A DNA stretch of 64,000 nt, from assembly GCA_945643635.1 (NCBI GenBank), contig CALZFC010000059.1:357501-421500 (forward strand). The letters are read 5' to 3'. Of the stretch, positions 28,084 to 40,730 are shown piece by piece. Under the pieces are notes generated by a model. The model made no database searches. It was not told the DNA's origin and saw only the letters and a program-made list of their open reading frames with translations. Positions within the stretch are counted from its first letter, which is position 1; every line of letters begins with the position of its first letter. Source of the DNA: Allodiplogaster sudhausi (lineage: Eukaryota > Nematoda > Chromadorea > Rhabditida > Diplogasteridae). A program made the translations under genes and the position numbers.

Positions 28084-31000
28084 ATGTACAGGGGTCATGG
28101 CCAATTTTTCTTTAGAGACTTGTCCTTTCTGGGGTGTAACTGGACTCTCTGTAGTGGATGTAGAAAGGACTCTTGGCTTGACATTCCTTGACTTTTTTCT
28201 CACTGGTTTTGATATCAAAAACGGGCCATGTACAGGGGTCATGGCCAATTTTTCCTTAGAGACTTGTTCTTCCTCGGGTGGAACTGGACTCTCTGTAATG
28301 GATGTTGACAGGACTCTAGGCTTGACATTCCTTGACTTTTTTCTCACTGGTTTTGATATCAAAAACGGGCCATGTACAGGGGTAATGACCAATTTTTCTT
28401 TAAAGACTAGTAGTTCCTCGGGTGTAACTGGACTCTCTGTAATGGATGTTGACAGGACTCTTGGCTTGACATTCCTTGACTTTTTTCTCACTGGTTTTGA
28501 TATCAAAAACGGGCCATGTACAGGGGTCATGACCAATTTTTCTTTAGAGACTAGTAGTTCCTCGGGTGTAACTGGACTCTCTGTAATGGATGTTGACAGG
28601 ACTCTTGGCTTGACATTCCTTGACTTTTTTCTAACTGGTTTTGATATCAAAAACGGGCCATGTACAGGGGTCATGACCAATTTTTCTTTAGAGACTAGTT
28701 GTTCCTCGGGTGGAACTGGACTCTCTGTAATGGATGTAGATTGGACTCTAGGCTTGAAATTTCTTCACTTTTTTCTCTCTGTTTTTGATAACAAAAACGG
28801 GCCATGTACAGGGGTAATGACCAATTTTTCTTTAAAGACTAGTAGTTCCTCGGGTGTAACTGGACTCTCTGTAATGGATGTTGACAGGACTCTTGGCTTG
28901 ACATTCCTTGACTTTTTTCTCACTGGTTTTGATATCAAAAACGGGTCATGTACAGGGTTCATGTCCAATTTTTCTTTAGAGACTAGTAGTTCCTCGGGTG
29001 TAACTGGACTCTCTGTAATGGATGTTGACAGGACTCTTGGCTTGACATTCCTTGACTTTTTTCTCACTGGTTTTGATATCAAAAACGGGCCATGTACAGG
29101 GGTCATGACCAATTTTTCTTTAGAGACTAGTAGTTCCTCGGGTGTAACTGGACTCTCTGTAATGGATGTTGACAGGACTCTTGGCTTGACATTCCTTGAC
29201 TTTTTGTCTCACTGGCTTTGATATCAAAAACGGGCCATGTACAGGGGTCATGACCAATTTTTCTTTAGAGACTTGTTCTTCCTGGGGTGTAACTGGACTC
29301 TCTGTAATGGATGTAGATTGGACTCTAGGCTTGAAATTTCTTCACTTTTTTCTCTCTGTTTTTGATGACAAAAACGGGCCATGTACAGGGGTCACCGCGA
29401 ATTTTTCTTTAGAGACTTGTACTTCCTGGGGTATATCTGGACTCTCTGTAAGGGATGTAGATTGGACTCTTGGCTTGAAATTTCTTTACTTTTTTCCTCT
29501 CTGGTTTTGATACTTGATACCAAAAACGGGCCATGTACAGGGGTCATGACCAATTTTTCTTTAGAGACGTTCTTCCTGGGGTGTAACTGGACTCTCTGTA
29601 ATGGATGTAGATTGGACTCTAGGCTTGAAATTTCTTCACTTTTTTCTCTCTGTTTTTGATAACAAAAACGGGCCATGTACAGGGGTCATGGCCAATTTTT
29701 CTTTAGAGACTAGTACTTTCTGGAGTGTAACTGGACTCTCTGTAGTGGATGTAGAAAGGACTCTTAGCTTGATATTTCTTGACTTTTTTCTGTCTCAGTT
29801 TGAAACCAAAAACTGGCCATGTACAGGGGTCATGGCCAATTTTTCTTTAGAGACTTGTCCTTTCTGGGGTGTAACTGGACTCTCTGTAATGGATGTAGAT
29901 TGGACTCTAGGCTTGAAATTTCTTCACTTTTTTCTCTCTGTTTTTGATAACAAAAACGGGCCATGTACAAGGGTCACGGCCAATTTTTCTTTAGAGACTT
30001 GTACTTCCTGGGGTGTAACTGGACTCTCTGTAGTGGATGTAGAAAGGACTCTTAGCTTGATATTTCTTGACTTTTTTCTGTCTCATTTTGAAACCAAAAA
30101 CTGGCCATGTACAGGGGTCATGGCCAATTTTTCTTTAGAGACTTGTCCTTTCTGGGGTGTAACTGGACTCTCTGCAGTCGATGTTGACAGGACTCTTGGC
30201 TTGACATTCCTTGACTTTTTTCTCACTGGTTTTTGATATCAAAAACGGGCCATGTACAGGGGTCATGACCAATTTTTCTTTAGAGACTAGTACTTCCTGG
30301 GGTGTAACTGGACTCTCTGTAATGGATGTAGATTGGACTCTAGGCTTGACATTCCTTGACTTTTTTCTCACTGGTTTTGATATCAAAAACGGGCCATGTA
30401 CAGGGGTCATGACCAATTTTTCTTTAGAGACTAGTAGTTCCTCGGGTGTAACTGGACTCTCTGTAATGGATGTAGAAAGGACTCTTGGCTTGACATTCCT
30501 TGACTTTTTTCTCACTGGTTTTGATATCAAAAACGGGCCATGTACAGGGGTCATGGCCAATTTTTCCTTAGAGACTTGTTCTTCCTCGGGTGGAACTGGA
30601 CTCTCTGTAATGGATGTTGACAGGACTCTTGGCTTGACATTCCTTGACTTTTTTCTCACTGGTTTTGATATCAAAAACGGGCCATGTACAGGGGTCATGA
30701 CCAATTTTTCTTTAGAGACTAGTAGTTCCTCGGGTGTAAATGGACTCTCTGTAATGGATGTTGACAGGACTCTTGGCTTGACATTCCTTGACTTTTTTCT
30801 CACTGGTTTTGATATCAAAAACGGTTCATGTACAGGGGTCATGACCAATTTTTCTTTAGAGACTTGTTCTTCCTGGGGTGATATCTGGACTCTCTGTAAT
30901 GGATGTAGACAGGACTCTTGGCTTGAAATTTCTTTACTTTTTTCCTCTCTGGTTTTCATACTTGATACCAAAAACGGGCCATGTACAGGGGTCATGGCCA

Positions 31001-34000
31001 ATTTTTCTTTAGAGACTTGTTCTTCCTGGGGTGTAACTGGACTCTCTGTAATGGATGTAGACAGGACTCTTGGCTTGAAATTTCTTTACTTTTTTCCTCT
31101 CTGGTTTTCATACTTGATACCAAAAACGGGCCATGTACAGGGGTCATGGCCAATTTTTCTTTAGAGACTAGTACTTCCTGGGGTGTAACTGGACTCTCTG
31201 TAATGGATGATGACAGGACTCTTATCTTGACATTCCTTGACTTTTTTCTCACTGGTTTTGATATCAAAAACGGGCCATGTACAGCTGTCATGACCAATTT
31301 TTCTTTAGAGACTTGTTCTTCCTGGGGTGTAACTGGACTCTCTGTAATGGATGTAGACAGGACTCTTGGCTTGATATTCCTTGACTTTTTTTCTCACTGG
31401 TTTTGATATCGAAAACTAGCCATGTACAGGGGTCATGGCCAATTTTTCTTTAGAGACTAGTACTTCCTGGGGTGTAACTGGACTCTCTGTAATGGATGTA
31501 GATTGGACTCTTTTCTTGAAATTTCTTTACTTTTTCCTCTCTGGTTTTGATACTTGATACCAAAAACGGGTAATGTACAGGAGTCATGGCCAATTTTTCT
31601 TTAGAGACTTGTTTTTCCTGGGGTGTAACTGGTCTCTCTGTAATGGATGCAGACAGGACTCTTGGCTTGATATTCCTTGACTTTTTTTCTCACTGGTTTT
31701 GATATCGAAAACTAGCCATGTACAGGGGTCATGGCCAATTTTTCTTTAGAGACTAGTACTTCCTGGGGTGTAACTGGACTCTCTGTAATGGATGTAGATT
31801 GGAATCTGGGCTTGAAATTTCTTTACTTTTTTCCTCTCTGGTTTTGATACTTGATACCAAAAACGGGCCATGTACAGGGGTCACGGCCAATTTTTCTTTA
31901 GAGACTTGTACTTCCTGGGGTATATCTGGACTCTCTGTAATGGATGTAGATTGGACTCTGGGCTTGAAATTTCTTTACTTTTTTCCTCTCTGGTTTTGAT
32001 ACTTGATACCAAAAACGGGCCATGTACAGGGGTCATGGCCAATTTTTCTTTAGAGACTTGTTCTTCCTGGGGTGTAACTGGACTCTCTGTAATGGATGTA
32101 GACAGGACTCTTGGCTTGAAATTTCTTCACTTTTTTCTCTCTGTTTTTGATAACAAAAACGGGCCATGTACAGGGGTCATGGCCAATTTTTCTTTAGAGA
32201 CTAGTACTTCCTGGGGTGTAACTGGACTCTCTGTAATGGATGTTGACAGGACTCTTGGTTTGACATTCCTTGACTTTTTTCTCACTGGTTTTGATATCAA
32301 AAACGGGCCATGTACAGGGGTCATGACCAATTTTTCTTTAGAGACTTGTTCTTCCTGGGGTGTAACTGGACTCTCTGTAATGGATGTAGATTGGACGCTA
32401 GGCTTGAAATTTCTTTACTTTTTTCCTCTCTGGTTTTGATACTTGATACCAAAAACGGGCCATGTACAGGGGTCACGACCAATTTTTCTTTACAGACTTG
32501 TACTTAATGGGGTATATCTGGACTCTCTGTATTGGATGTAGATTGGACTCTTGGCTTGAAATTTCTTTACTTTTTTCCTCTCTGGTTTTGATACTTGATA
32601 CCAAAAACGGGCCATATACAGGGGTCACGGCCAATTTTTCTTTAGAGACTTGTACTTCCTGGGGTATATCTGGACTCTCTGTAATGGATGTAGATTGGAC
32701 TCTGGGCTTGAAATTTCTTTACTTTTTTCCTCTCTGGTTTTGATACTTGATACCAAAAACGGGCCATGTACAGGGGTCATGGCCAATTTTTCTTTAGAGA
32801 CTTGTTCTTCCTGGGGTGTAACTGGACTCTCTGTAATGGATGTAGACAGGACTCTTGGCTTGAAATTTCTTCACTTTTTTCTCTCTGTTTTTGATAACAA
32901 AAACGGGCCATGTACAGGGGTCATGGCCAATTTTTCTTTAGAGACTAGTACTTCCTGGGGTGTAACTGGACTCTCTGTAATGGATGTAGATTGGACGCTA
33001 GGCTTGAAATTTCTTTACTTTTTTCCTCTCTGGTTTTGATACTTGATACCAAAAACGGGCCATGTACAGGGGTCACGACCAATTTTTCTTTACAGACTTG
33101 TACTTAATGGGGTATATCTGGACTCTCTGTATTGGATGTAGATTGGACTCTTGGCTTGAAATTTCTTTACTTTTTTCCTCTCTGGTTTTGATACTTGATA
33201 CCAAAAACGGGCCATATACAGGGGTCACGGCCAATTTTTCTTTAGAGACTTGTACTTCCTGGGGTATATCTGGACTCTCTGTATTGGATGTAGATTGGAC
33301 TCTTGGCTTGAAATTTCTTTACTTTTTTCCTCTCTGGTTTTGATACTTGATACCAAAAACTGGCCATGTACAGGGGTCATGGCCAATTTTTCTTTAGAGA
33401 CTTGTCCTTTCTGGGGTGTAACTGGACTCTCTGTAGTGGATGTAGAAAGGACTCTTGGCTTGACATTCCTTGACTTTTTTCTCACTGGTTTTGATATCAA
33501 AAACGGGCCATGTACAGGGGTCATGGCCAATTTTTCCTTAGAGACTTGTTCTTCCTCGGGTGGAACTGGACTCTCTGTAATGGATGTTGACAGGACTCTA
33601 GGCTTGACATTCCTTGACTTTTTTCTCACTGGTTTTGATATCAAAAACGGGCCATGTACAGGGGTAATGACCAATTTTTCTTTAAAGACTAGTAGTTCCT
33701 CGGGTGTAACTGGACTCTCTGTAATGGATGTTGACAGGACTCTTGGCTTGACATTCCTTGACTTTTTTCTCACTGGTTTTGATATCAAAAACGGGCCATG
33801 TACAGGGGTCATGACCAATTTTTCTTTAGAGACTAGCAGTTCCTCGGGTGTAACTGGACTCTCTGTAATGGATGTTGACTGGACTCTTGGCTTGACATTC
33901 TTTGACTTTTTTCTAACTGGTTTTGATATCAAAAACGGGCCATGTACAGGGGTCATGACCAATTTTTCTTTAGAGACTAGTTGTTCCTCGGGTGGAACTG

Positions 34001-37000
34001 GACTCTCTGTAATGGATGTAGATTGGACTCTAGGCTTGAAATTTCTTCACTTTTTTCTCTCTGTTTTTGATAACAAAAACGGGCCATGTACAGGGATCAT
34101 GGCCAATTTTTCTTTAGAGACTAGTACTTCCTGGGGTGTAACTGGATTCTCTGTAATGGATGTTGACAGGACTCTTGGCTTGACATTCCTTGACTTTTTT
34201 CTCACTGGTTTTGATATCAAAAACGGGTCATGTACAGGGTTCATGTCCAATTTTTCTTTAGAGACTAGTAGTTCCTCGGGTGTAACTGGACTCTCTGTAA
34301 TGGATGTTGACAGGACTCTTGGCTTGACATTCCTTGACTTTTTTCTCACTGGTTTTGATATCAAAAACGGGCCATGTACAGGGGTCATGACCAATTTTTC
34401 TTTAGAGACTAGTAGTTCCTCGGGTGTAACTGGACTCTCTGTAATGGATGTTGACAGGACTCTTGGCTTGACATTCCTTGACTTTTTGTCTCACTGGCTT
34501 TGATATCAAAAACGGGCCATGTACAGGGGTCATGACCAATTTTTCTTTAGAGACTTGTTCTTCCTGGGGTGTAACTGGACTCTCTGTAATGGATGTAGAT
34601 TGGACTCTAGGCTTGAAATTTCTTCACTTTTTTCTCTCTGTTTTTGATGACAAAAACGGGCCATGTACAGGGGTCACCGCCAATTTTTCTTTAGAGACTT
34701 GTACTTCCTGGGGTATATCTGGACTCTCTGTAAGGGATGTAGATTGGACTCTTGGCTTGAAATTTCTTTACTTTTTTCCTCTCTGGTTTTGATACTTGAT
34801 ACCAAAAACGGGCCATGTACAGGGGTCATGACCAATTTTTCTTTAGAGACGTTCTTCCTGGGGTGTAACTGGACTCTCTGTAATGGATGTAGATTGGACT
34901 CTAGGCTTGAAATTTCTTCACTTTTTTCTCTCTGTTTTTGATAACAAAAACGGGCCATGTACAGGGGTCACGGCCAATTTTTCTTTAGAGACTTGTACTT
35001 CCTGGGGTGTAACTGGACTCTCTGTAGTGGATGTAGAAAGGACTCTTAGCTTGATATTTCTTGACTTTTTTCTGTCTCATTTTGAAACCAAAAACTGGCC
35101 ATGTACAGGGGTCATGGCCAATTTTTCTTTAGAGACTTGTCCTTTCTGGGGTGTAACTGGACTCTCTGCAGTGGATGTTGACAGGACTCTTGGCTTGACA
35201 TTCCTTGACTTTTTTCTCACTGGTTTTTGATATCAAAAACGGGCCATGTACAGGGGTCATGACCAATTTTTCTTTAGAGACTAGTACTTCCTGGGGTGTA
35301 ACTGGACTCTCTGTAATGGATGTAGATTGGACTCTAGGCTTGACATTCCTTGACTTTTTTCTCACTGGTTTTGATATCAAAAACGGGCCATGTACAGGGG
35401 TCATGACCAATTTTTCTTTAGAGACTAGTAGTTCCTCGGGTGTAACTGGACTCTCTGTAATGGATGTAGAAAGGACTCTTGGCTTGACATTCCTTGACTT
35501 TTTTCTCACTGGTTTTGATATCAAAAACGGGCCATGTACAGGGGTCATGGCCAATTTTTCCTTAGAGACTTGTTCTTCCTCGGGTGGAACTGGACTCTCT
35601 GTAATGGATGTTGACAGGACTCTTGGCTTGACATTCCTTGACTTTTTTCTCACTGGTTTTGATATCAAAAACGGGCCATGTACAGGGGTCATGACCAATT
35701 TTTCTTTAGAGACTAGTTGTTCCTCGGGTGGAACTGGACTCTCTGTAATGGATGTTGACAGGACTCTTGGCTTGACATTCCTTGACTTTTTTCTCACTGG
35801 TTTTGATATCAAAAACGGGCCATGTACAGGGGTCATGACCAATTTTTCTTTAGAGACTAGTAGTTCCTCGGGTGTAAATGGACTCTCTGTAATGGATGTT
35901 GACAGGACTCTTGGCTTGACATTCCTTGACTTTTTTCTCACTGGTTTTGATATCAAAAACGGTTCATGTACAGGGGTCATGACCAATTTTTCTTTAGAGA
36001 CTTGTTCTTCCTGGGGTGATATCTGGACTCTCTGTAATGGATGTAGATTGGACTCTGGGCTTGAAATTTCTTTACTTTTTTCCTCTCTGGTTTTGATACT
36101 TAATACCAAAAACGGGCCATGTACAGGGGTCATGGCCAATTTTTCTTTAGAGACTTGTTCTTCCTGGGGTGTAACTGGACTCTCTGTAATGGATGTAGAC
36201 AGGACTCTTGGCTTGAAATTTCTTTACTTTTTTCCTCTCTGGTTTTCATACTTGATACCAAAAACGGGCCATGTACAGGGGTCATGGCCAATTTTTCTTT
36301 AGAGACTAGTACTTCCTGGGGTGTAACTGGACTCTCTGTAATGGATGATGACAGGACTCTTATCTTGACATTCCTTGACTTTTTTCTCACTGGTTTTGAT
36401 ATCAAAAACGGGCCATGTACAGCTGTCATGACCAATTTTTCTTTAGAGACTTGTTCTTCCTGGGGTGTAACTGGACTCTCTGTAATGGATGTAGACAGGA
36501 CTCTTGGCTTGATATTCCTTGACTTTTTTTCTCACTGGTTTTGATATCGAAAACTAGCCATGTACAGGGGTCATGGCCAATTTTTCTTTAGAGACTAGTA
36601 CTTCCTGGGGTGTAACTGGACTCTCTGTAATGGATGTAGATTGGACTCTTTTCTTGAAATTTCTTTACTTTTTCCTCTCTGGTTTTGATACTTGATACCA
36701 AAAACGGGTAATGTACAGGAGTCATGGCCAATTTTTCTTTAGAGACTTGTTTTTCCTGGGGTGTAACTGGTCTCTCTGTAATGGATGCAGACAGGACTCT
36801 TGGCTTGATATTCCTTGACTTTTTTTCTCACTGGTTTTGATATCGAAAACTAGCCATGTACAGGGGTCATGGCCAATTTTTCTTTAGAGACTAGTACTTC
36901 CTGGGGTGTAACTGGACTCTCTGTAATGGATGTAGATTGGAATCTGGGCTTGAAATTTCTTTACTTTTTTCCTCTCTGGTTTTGATACTTGATACCAAAA

Positions 37001-37640
37001 ACGGGCCATGTACAGGGGTCACGGCCAATTTTTCTTTAGAGACTTGTACTTCCTGGGGTATATCTGGACTCTCTGTAATGGATGTAGATTGGACTCTGGG
37101 CTTGAAATTTCTTTACTTTTTTCCTCTCTGGTTTTGATACTTGATACCAAAAACGGGCCATGTACAGGGGTCATGGCCAATTTTTCTTTAGAGACTTGTT
37201 CTTCCTGGGGTGTAACTGGACTCTCTGTAATGGATGTAGACAGGACTCTTGGCTTGGAATTTCTTCACTTTTTTCTCTCTGTTTTTGATAACAAAAACGG
37301 GCCATGTACAGGGGTCATGGCCAATTTTTCTTTAGAGACTAGTACTTCCTGGGGTGTAACTGGACTCTCTGTAATGGATGTTGACAGGACTCTTGGTTTG
37401 ACATTCCTTGACTTTTTTCTCACTGGTTTTGATATCAAAAACGGGCAATGTACAGGGGTCATGACCAATTTTTCTTTAGAGACTTGTTCTTCCTGGGGTG
37501 TAACTGGACTCTCTGTAATGGATGTAGATTGGACGCTAGGCTTGAAATTTCTTTACTTTTTTCCTCTCTGGTTTTGATACTTGATACCAAAAACGGGCCA
37601 TGTACAGGGGTCACGACCAATTTTTCTTTACAGACTTGTT
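28084..37640 (+). repeat. Duplicated multi-kilobase block of satellite
   Basis: About 28084-32500 reappears at about 33366-37640. The offset is 5282 bp at the left end, 4994 in the middle and 5138 to the right, so the copies differ by insertion or loss of two and then one whole 144-bp monomer. Confidence 0.85.
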
Positions 37641-38820
37641 CTTCCTGGGGTGTAACTGGACTCTCTGTAATGGATGTAGACAGGACTCTTGGCTTGATAT
37701 TCCTTGACTTTTTTTCTCACTGGTTTTGATATCGAAAACTAGCCATGTACAGGGGTCATGGCCAATTTTTCTTTAGAGACTAGTACTTCCTGGGGTGTAA
37801 CTGGACTCTCTGTAATGGATGTAGATTGGACTCTTTTCTTGAAATTTCTTTACTTTTTCCTCTCTGGTTTTGATACTTGATACCAAAAACGGGTAATGTA
37901 CAGGAGTCATGGCCAATTTTTCTTTAGAGACTTGTTTTTCCTGGGGTGTAACTGGTCTCTCTGTAATGGATGCAGACAGGACTCTTGGCTTGATATTCCT
38001 TGACTTTTTTTCTCACTGGTTTTGATATCGAAAACTAGCCATGTACAGGGGTCATGGCCAATTTTTCTTTAGAGACTAGTACTTCCTGGGGTGTAACTGG
38101 ACTCTCTGTAATGGATGTAGATTGGAATCTGGGCTTGAAATTTCTTTACTTTTTTCCTCTCTGGTTTTGATACTTGATACCAAAAACGGGCCATGTACAG
38201 GGGTCACGGCCAATTTTTCTTTAGAGACTTGTACTTCCTGGGGTATATCTGGACTCTCTGTAATGGATGTAGATTGGACTCTGGGCTTGAAATTTCTTTA
38301 CTTTTTTCCTCTCTGGTTTTGATACTTGATACCAAAAACGGGCCATGTACAGGGGTCATGGCCAATTTTTCTTTAGAGACTTGTTCTTCCTGGGGTGTAA
38401 CTGGACTCTCTGTAATGGATGTAGACAGGACTCTTGGCTTGAAATTTCTTCACTTTTTTCTCTCTGTTTTTGATAACAAAAACGGGCCATGTACAGGGGT
38501 CATGGCCAATTTTTCTTTAGAGACTAGTACTTCCTGGGGTGTAACTGGACTCTCTGTAATGGATGTTGACAGGACTCTTGGTTTGACATTCCTTGACTTT
38601 TTTCTCACTGGTTTTGATATCAAAAACGGGCAATGTACAGGGGTCATGACCAATTTTTCTTTAGAGACTTGTTCTTCCTGGGGTGTAACTGGACTCTCTG
38701 TAATGGATGTAGATTGGACGCTAGGCTTGAAATTTCTTTACTTTTTTCCTCTCTGGTTTTGATACTTGATACCAAAAACGGGCCATGTACAGGGGTCACG
38801 ACCAATTTTTCTTTACAGAC
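36430..38820 (+). repeat. 1185-bp higher-order repeat, two copies
   Basis: Landmarks at 36544, 36937 and 37008 recur at 37729, 38122 and 38193. The unit is eight monomers. Confidence 0.8.
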
Positions 38821-40730
38821 TTGTACTTAATGGGGTATATCTGGACTCTCTGTATTGGATGTAGATTGGACTCTTGGCTGGAAATTTCTTTACTTTTTTC
38901 CTCTCTGGTTTTGATACTTGATACCAAAAACGGGCCATATACAGGGGTCACGGCCAATTTTTCTTTAGAGACTTGTACTTCCTGGGGTATATCTGGACTC
39001 TCTGTAATGGATGTAGATTGGACTCTGGGCTTGAAATTTCTTTACTTTTTTCCTCTCTGGTTTTGATACTTGATACCAAAAACGGGCCATGTACAGGGGT
39101 CATGGCCAATTTTTCTTTAGAGACTTGTTCTTCCTGGGGTGTAACTGGACTCTCTGTAATGGATGTAGACAGGACTCTTGGCTTGAAATTTCTTCACTTT
39201 TTTCTCTCTGTTTTTGATAACAAAAACGGGCCATGTACAGGGGTCATGGCCAATTTTTCTTTAGAGACTAGTACTTCCTGGGGTGTAACTGGACTTTCTG
39301 TAATGGATGTTGACAGGACTCTTGGGTTGACATTCCTTGACTTTTTTTCTCACTGGTTTTGATATCGAAAACTAGCCATGTACAGGGGTCATGGCCAATT
39401 TTTCTTTAGAGACTAGTACTTCCTGGACGTAACTGGACTCTCTGTAATGGATGTAGATTGGACGCTAGGCTTGAAATTTCTTTACTTTTTTCCTCTCTGG
39501 TTTTGATACTTGATACCAAAAACGGGCCATGTACAGGGGTCACGACCAATTTTTCTTTACAGACTTGTACTTAATGGGGTATATCTGGACTCTCTGTATT
39601 GGATGTAGATTGGACTCTTGGCTGGAAATTTCTTTACTTTTTTCCTCTCTGGTTTTGATACTTGATACCAAAAACGGGCCATATACAGGGGTCACGGCCA
39701 ATTTTTCTTTAGAGACTTGTACTTCCTGGGGTATATCTGGACTCTCTGTAATGGATGTAGATTGGACTCTGGGCTTGAAATTTCTTTACTTTTTTCCTCT
39801 CTGGTTTTGATACTTGATACCAAAAACGGGCCATGTACAGGGGTCATGGCCAATTTTTCTTTAGAGACTTGTTCTTCCTGGGGTGTAACTGGACTCTCTG
39901 TAATGGATGTAGACAGGACTCTTGGCTTGAAATTTCTTCACTTTTTTCTCTCTGTTTTTGATAACAAAAACGGGCCATGTACAGGGGTCATGGCCAATTT
40001 TTCTTTAGAGACTAGTACTTCCTGGGGTGTAACTGGACTCTCTGTAATGGATGTTGACAGGACTCTTGGTTTGACATTCCTTGACTTTTTTCTCACTGGT
40101 TTTGATATCAAAAACGGGCAATGTACAGGGGTCATGACCAATTTTTCTTTAGAGACTTGTTCTTCCTGGGGTGTAACTGGACTCTCTGTAATGGATGTAG
40201 ATTGGACGCTAGGCTTGAAATTTCTTTACTTTTTTCCTCTCTGGTTTTGATACTTGATACCAAAAACGGGCCATGTACAGGGGTCACGACCAATTTTTCT
40301 TTACAGACTTGTACTTAATGGGGTATATCTGGACTCTCTGTATTGGATGTAGATTGGACTCTTGGCTGGAAATTTCTTTACTTTTTTCCTCTCTGGTTTT
40401 GATACTTGATACCAAAAACGGGCCATATACAGGGGTCACGGCCAATTTTTCTTTAGAGACTTGTACTTCCTGGGGTATATCTGGACTCTCTGTAATGGAT
40501 GTAGATTGGACTCTGGGCTTGAAATTTCTTTACTTTTTTCCTCTCTGGTTTTGATACTTGATACCAAAAACGGGCCATATACAGGGGTCACGGCCAATTT
40601 TTCTTTAGAGACTTGTACTTCCTGGGGTATATCTGGACTCTCTGTAATGGATGTAGATTGGACTCTGGGCTTGAAATTTCTTTACTTTTTTCCTCTCTGG
40701 TTTTGATACTTGATACCAAAAACGGGCCAT
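38300..40730 (+). repeat. 744-bp five-monomer higher-order repeat, about three copies
   Basis: Landmarks at 38785, 39529 and 40273 and at 38973, 39717 and 40461 are each 744 apart (3 x 152 + 2 x 144). Confidence 0.85.
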
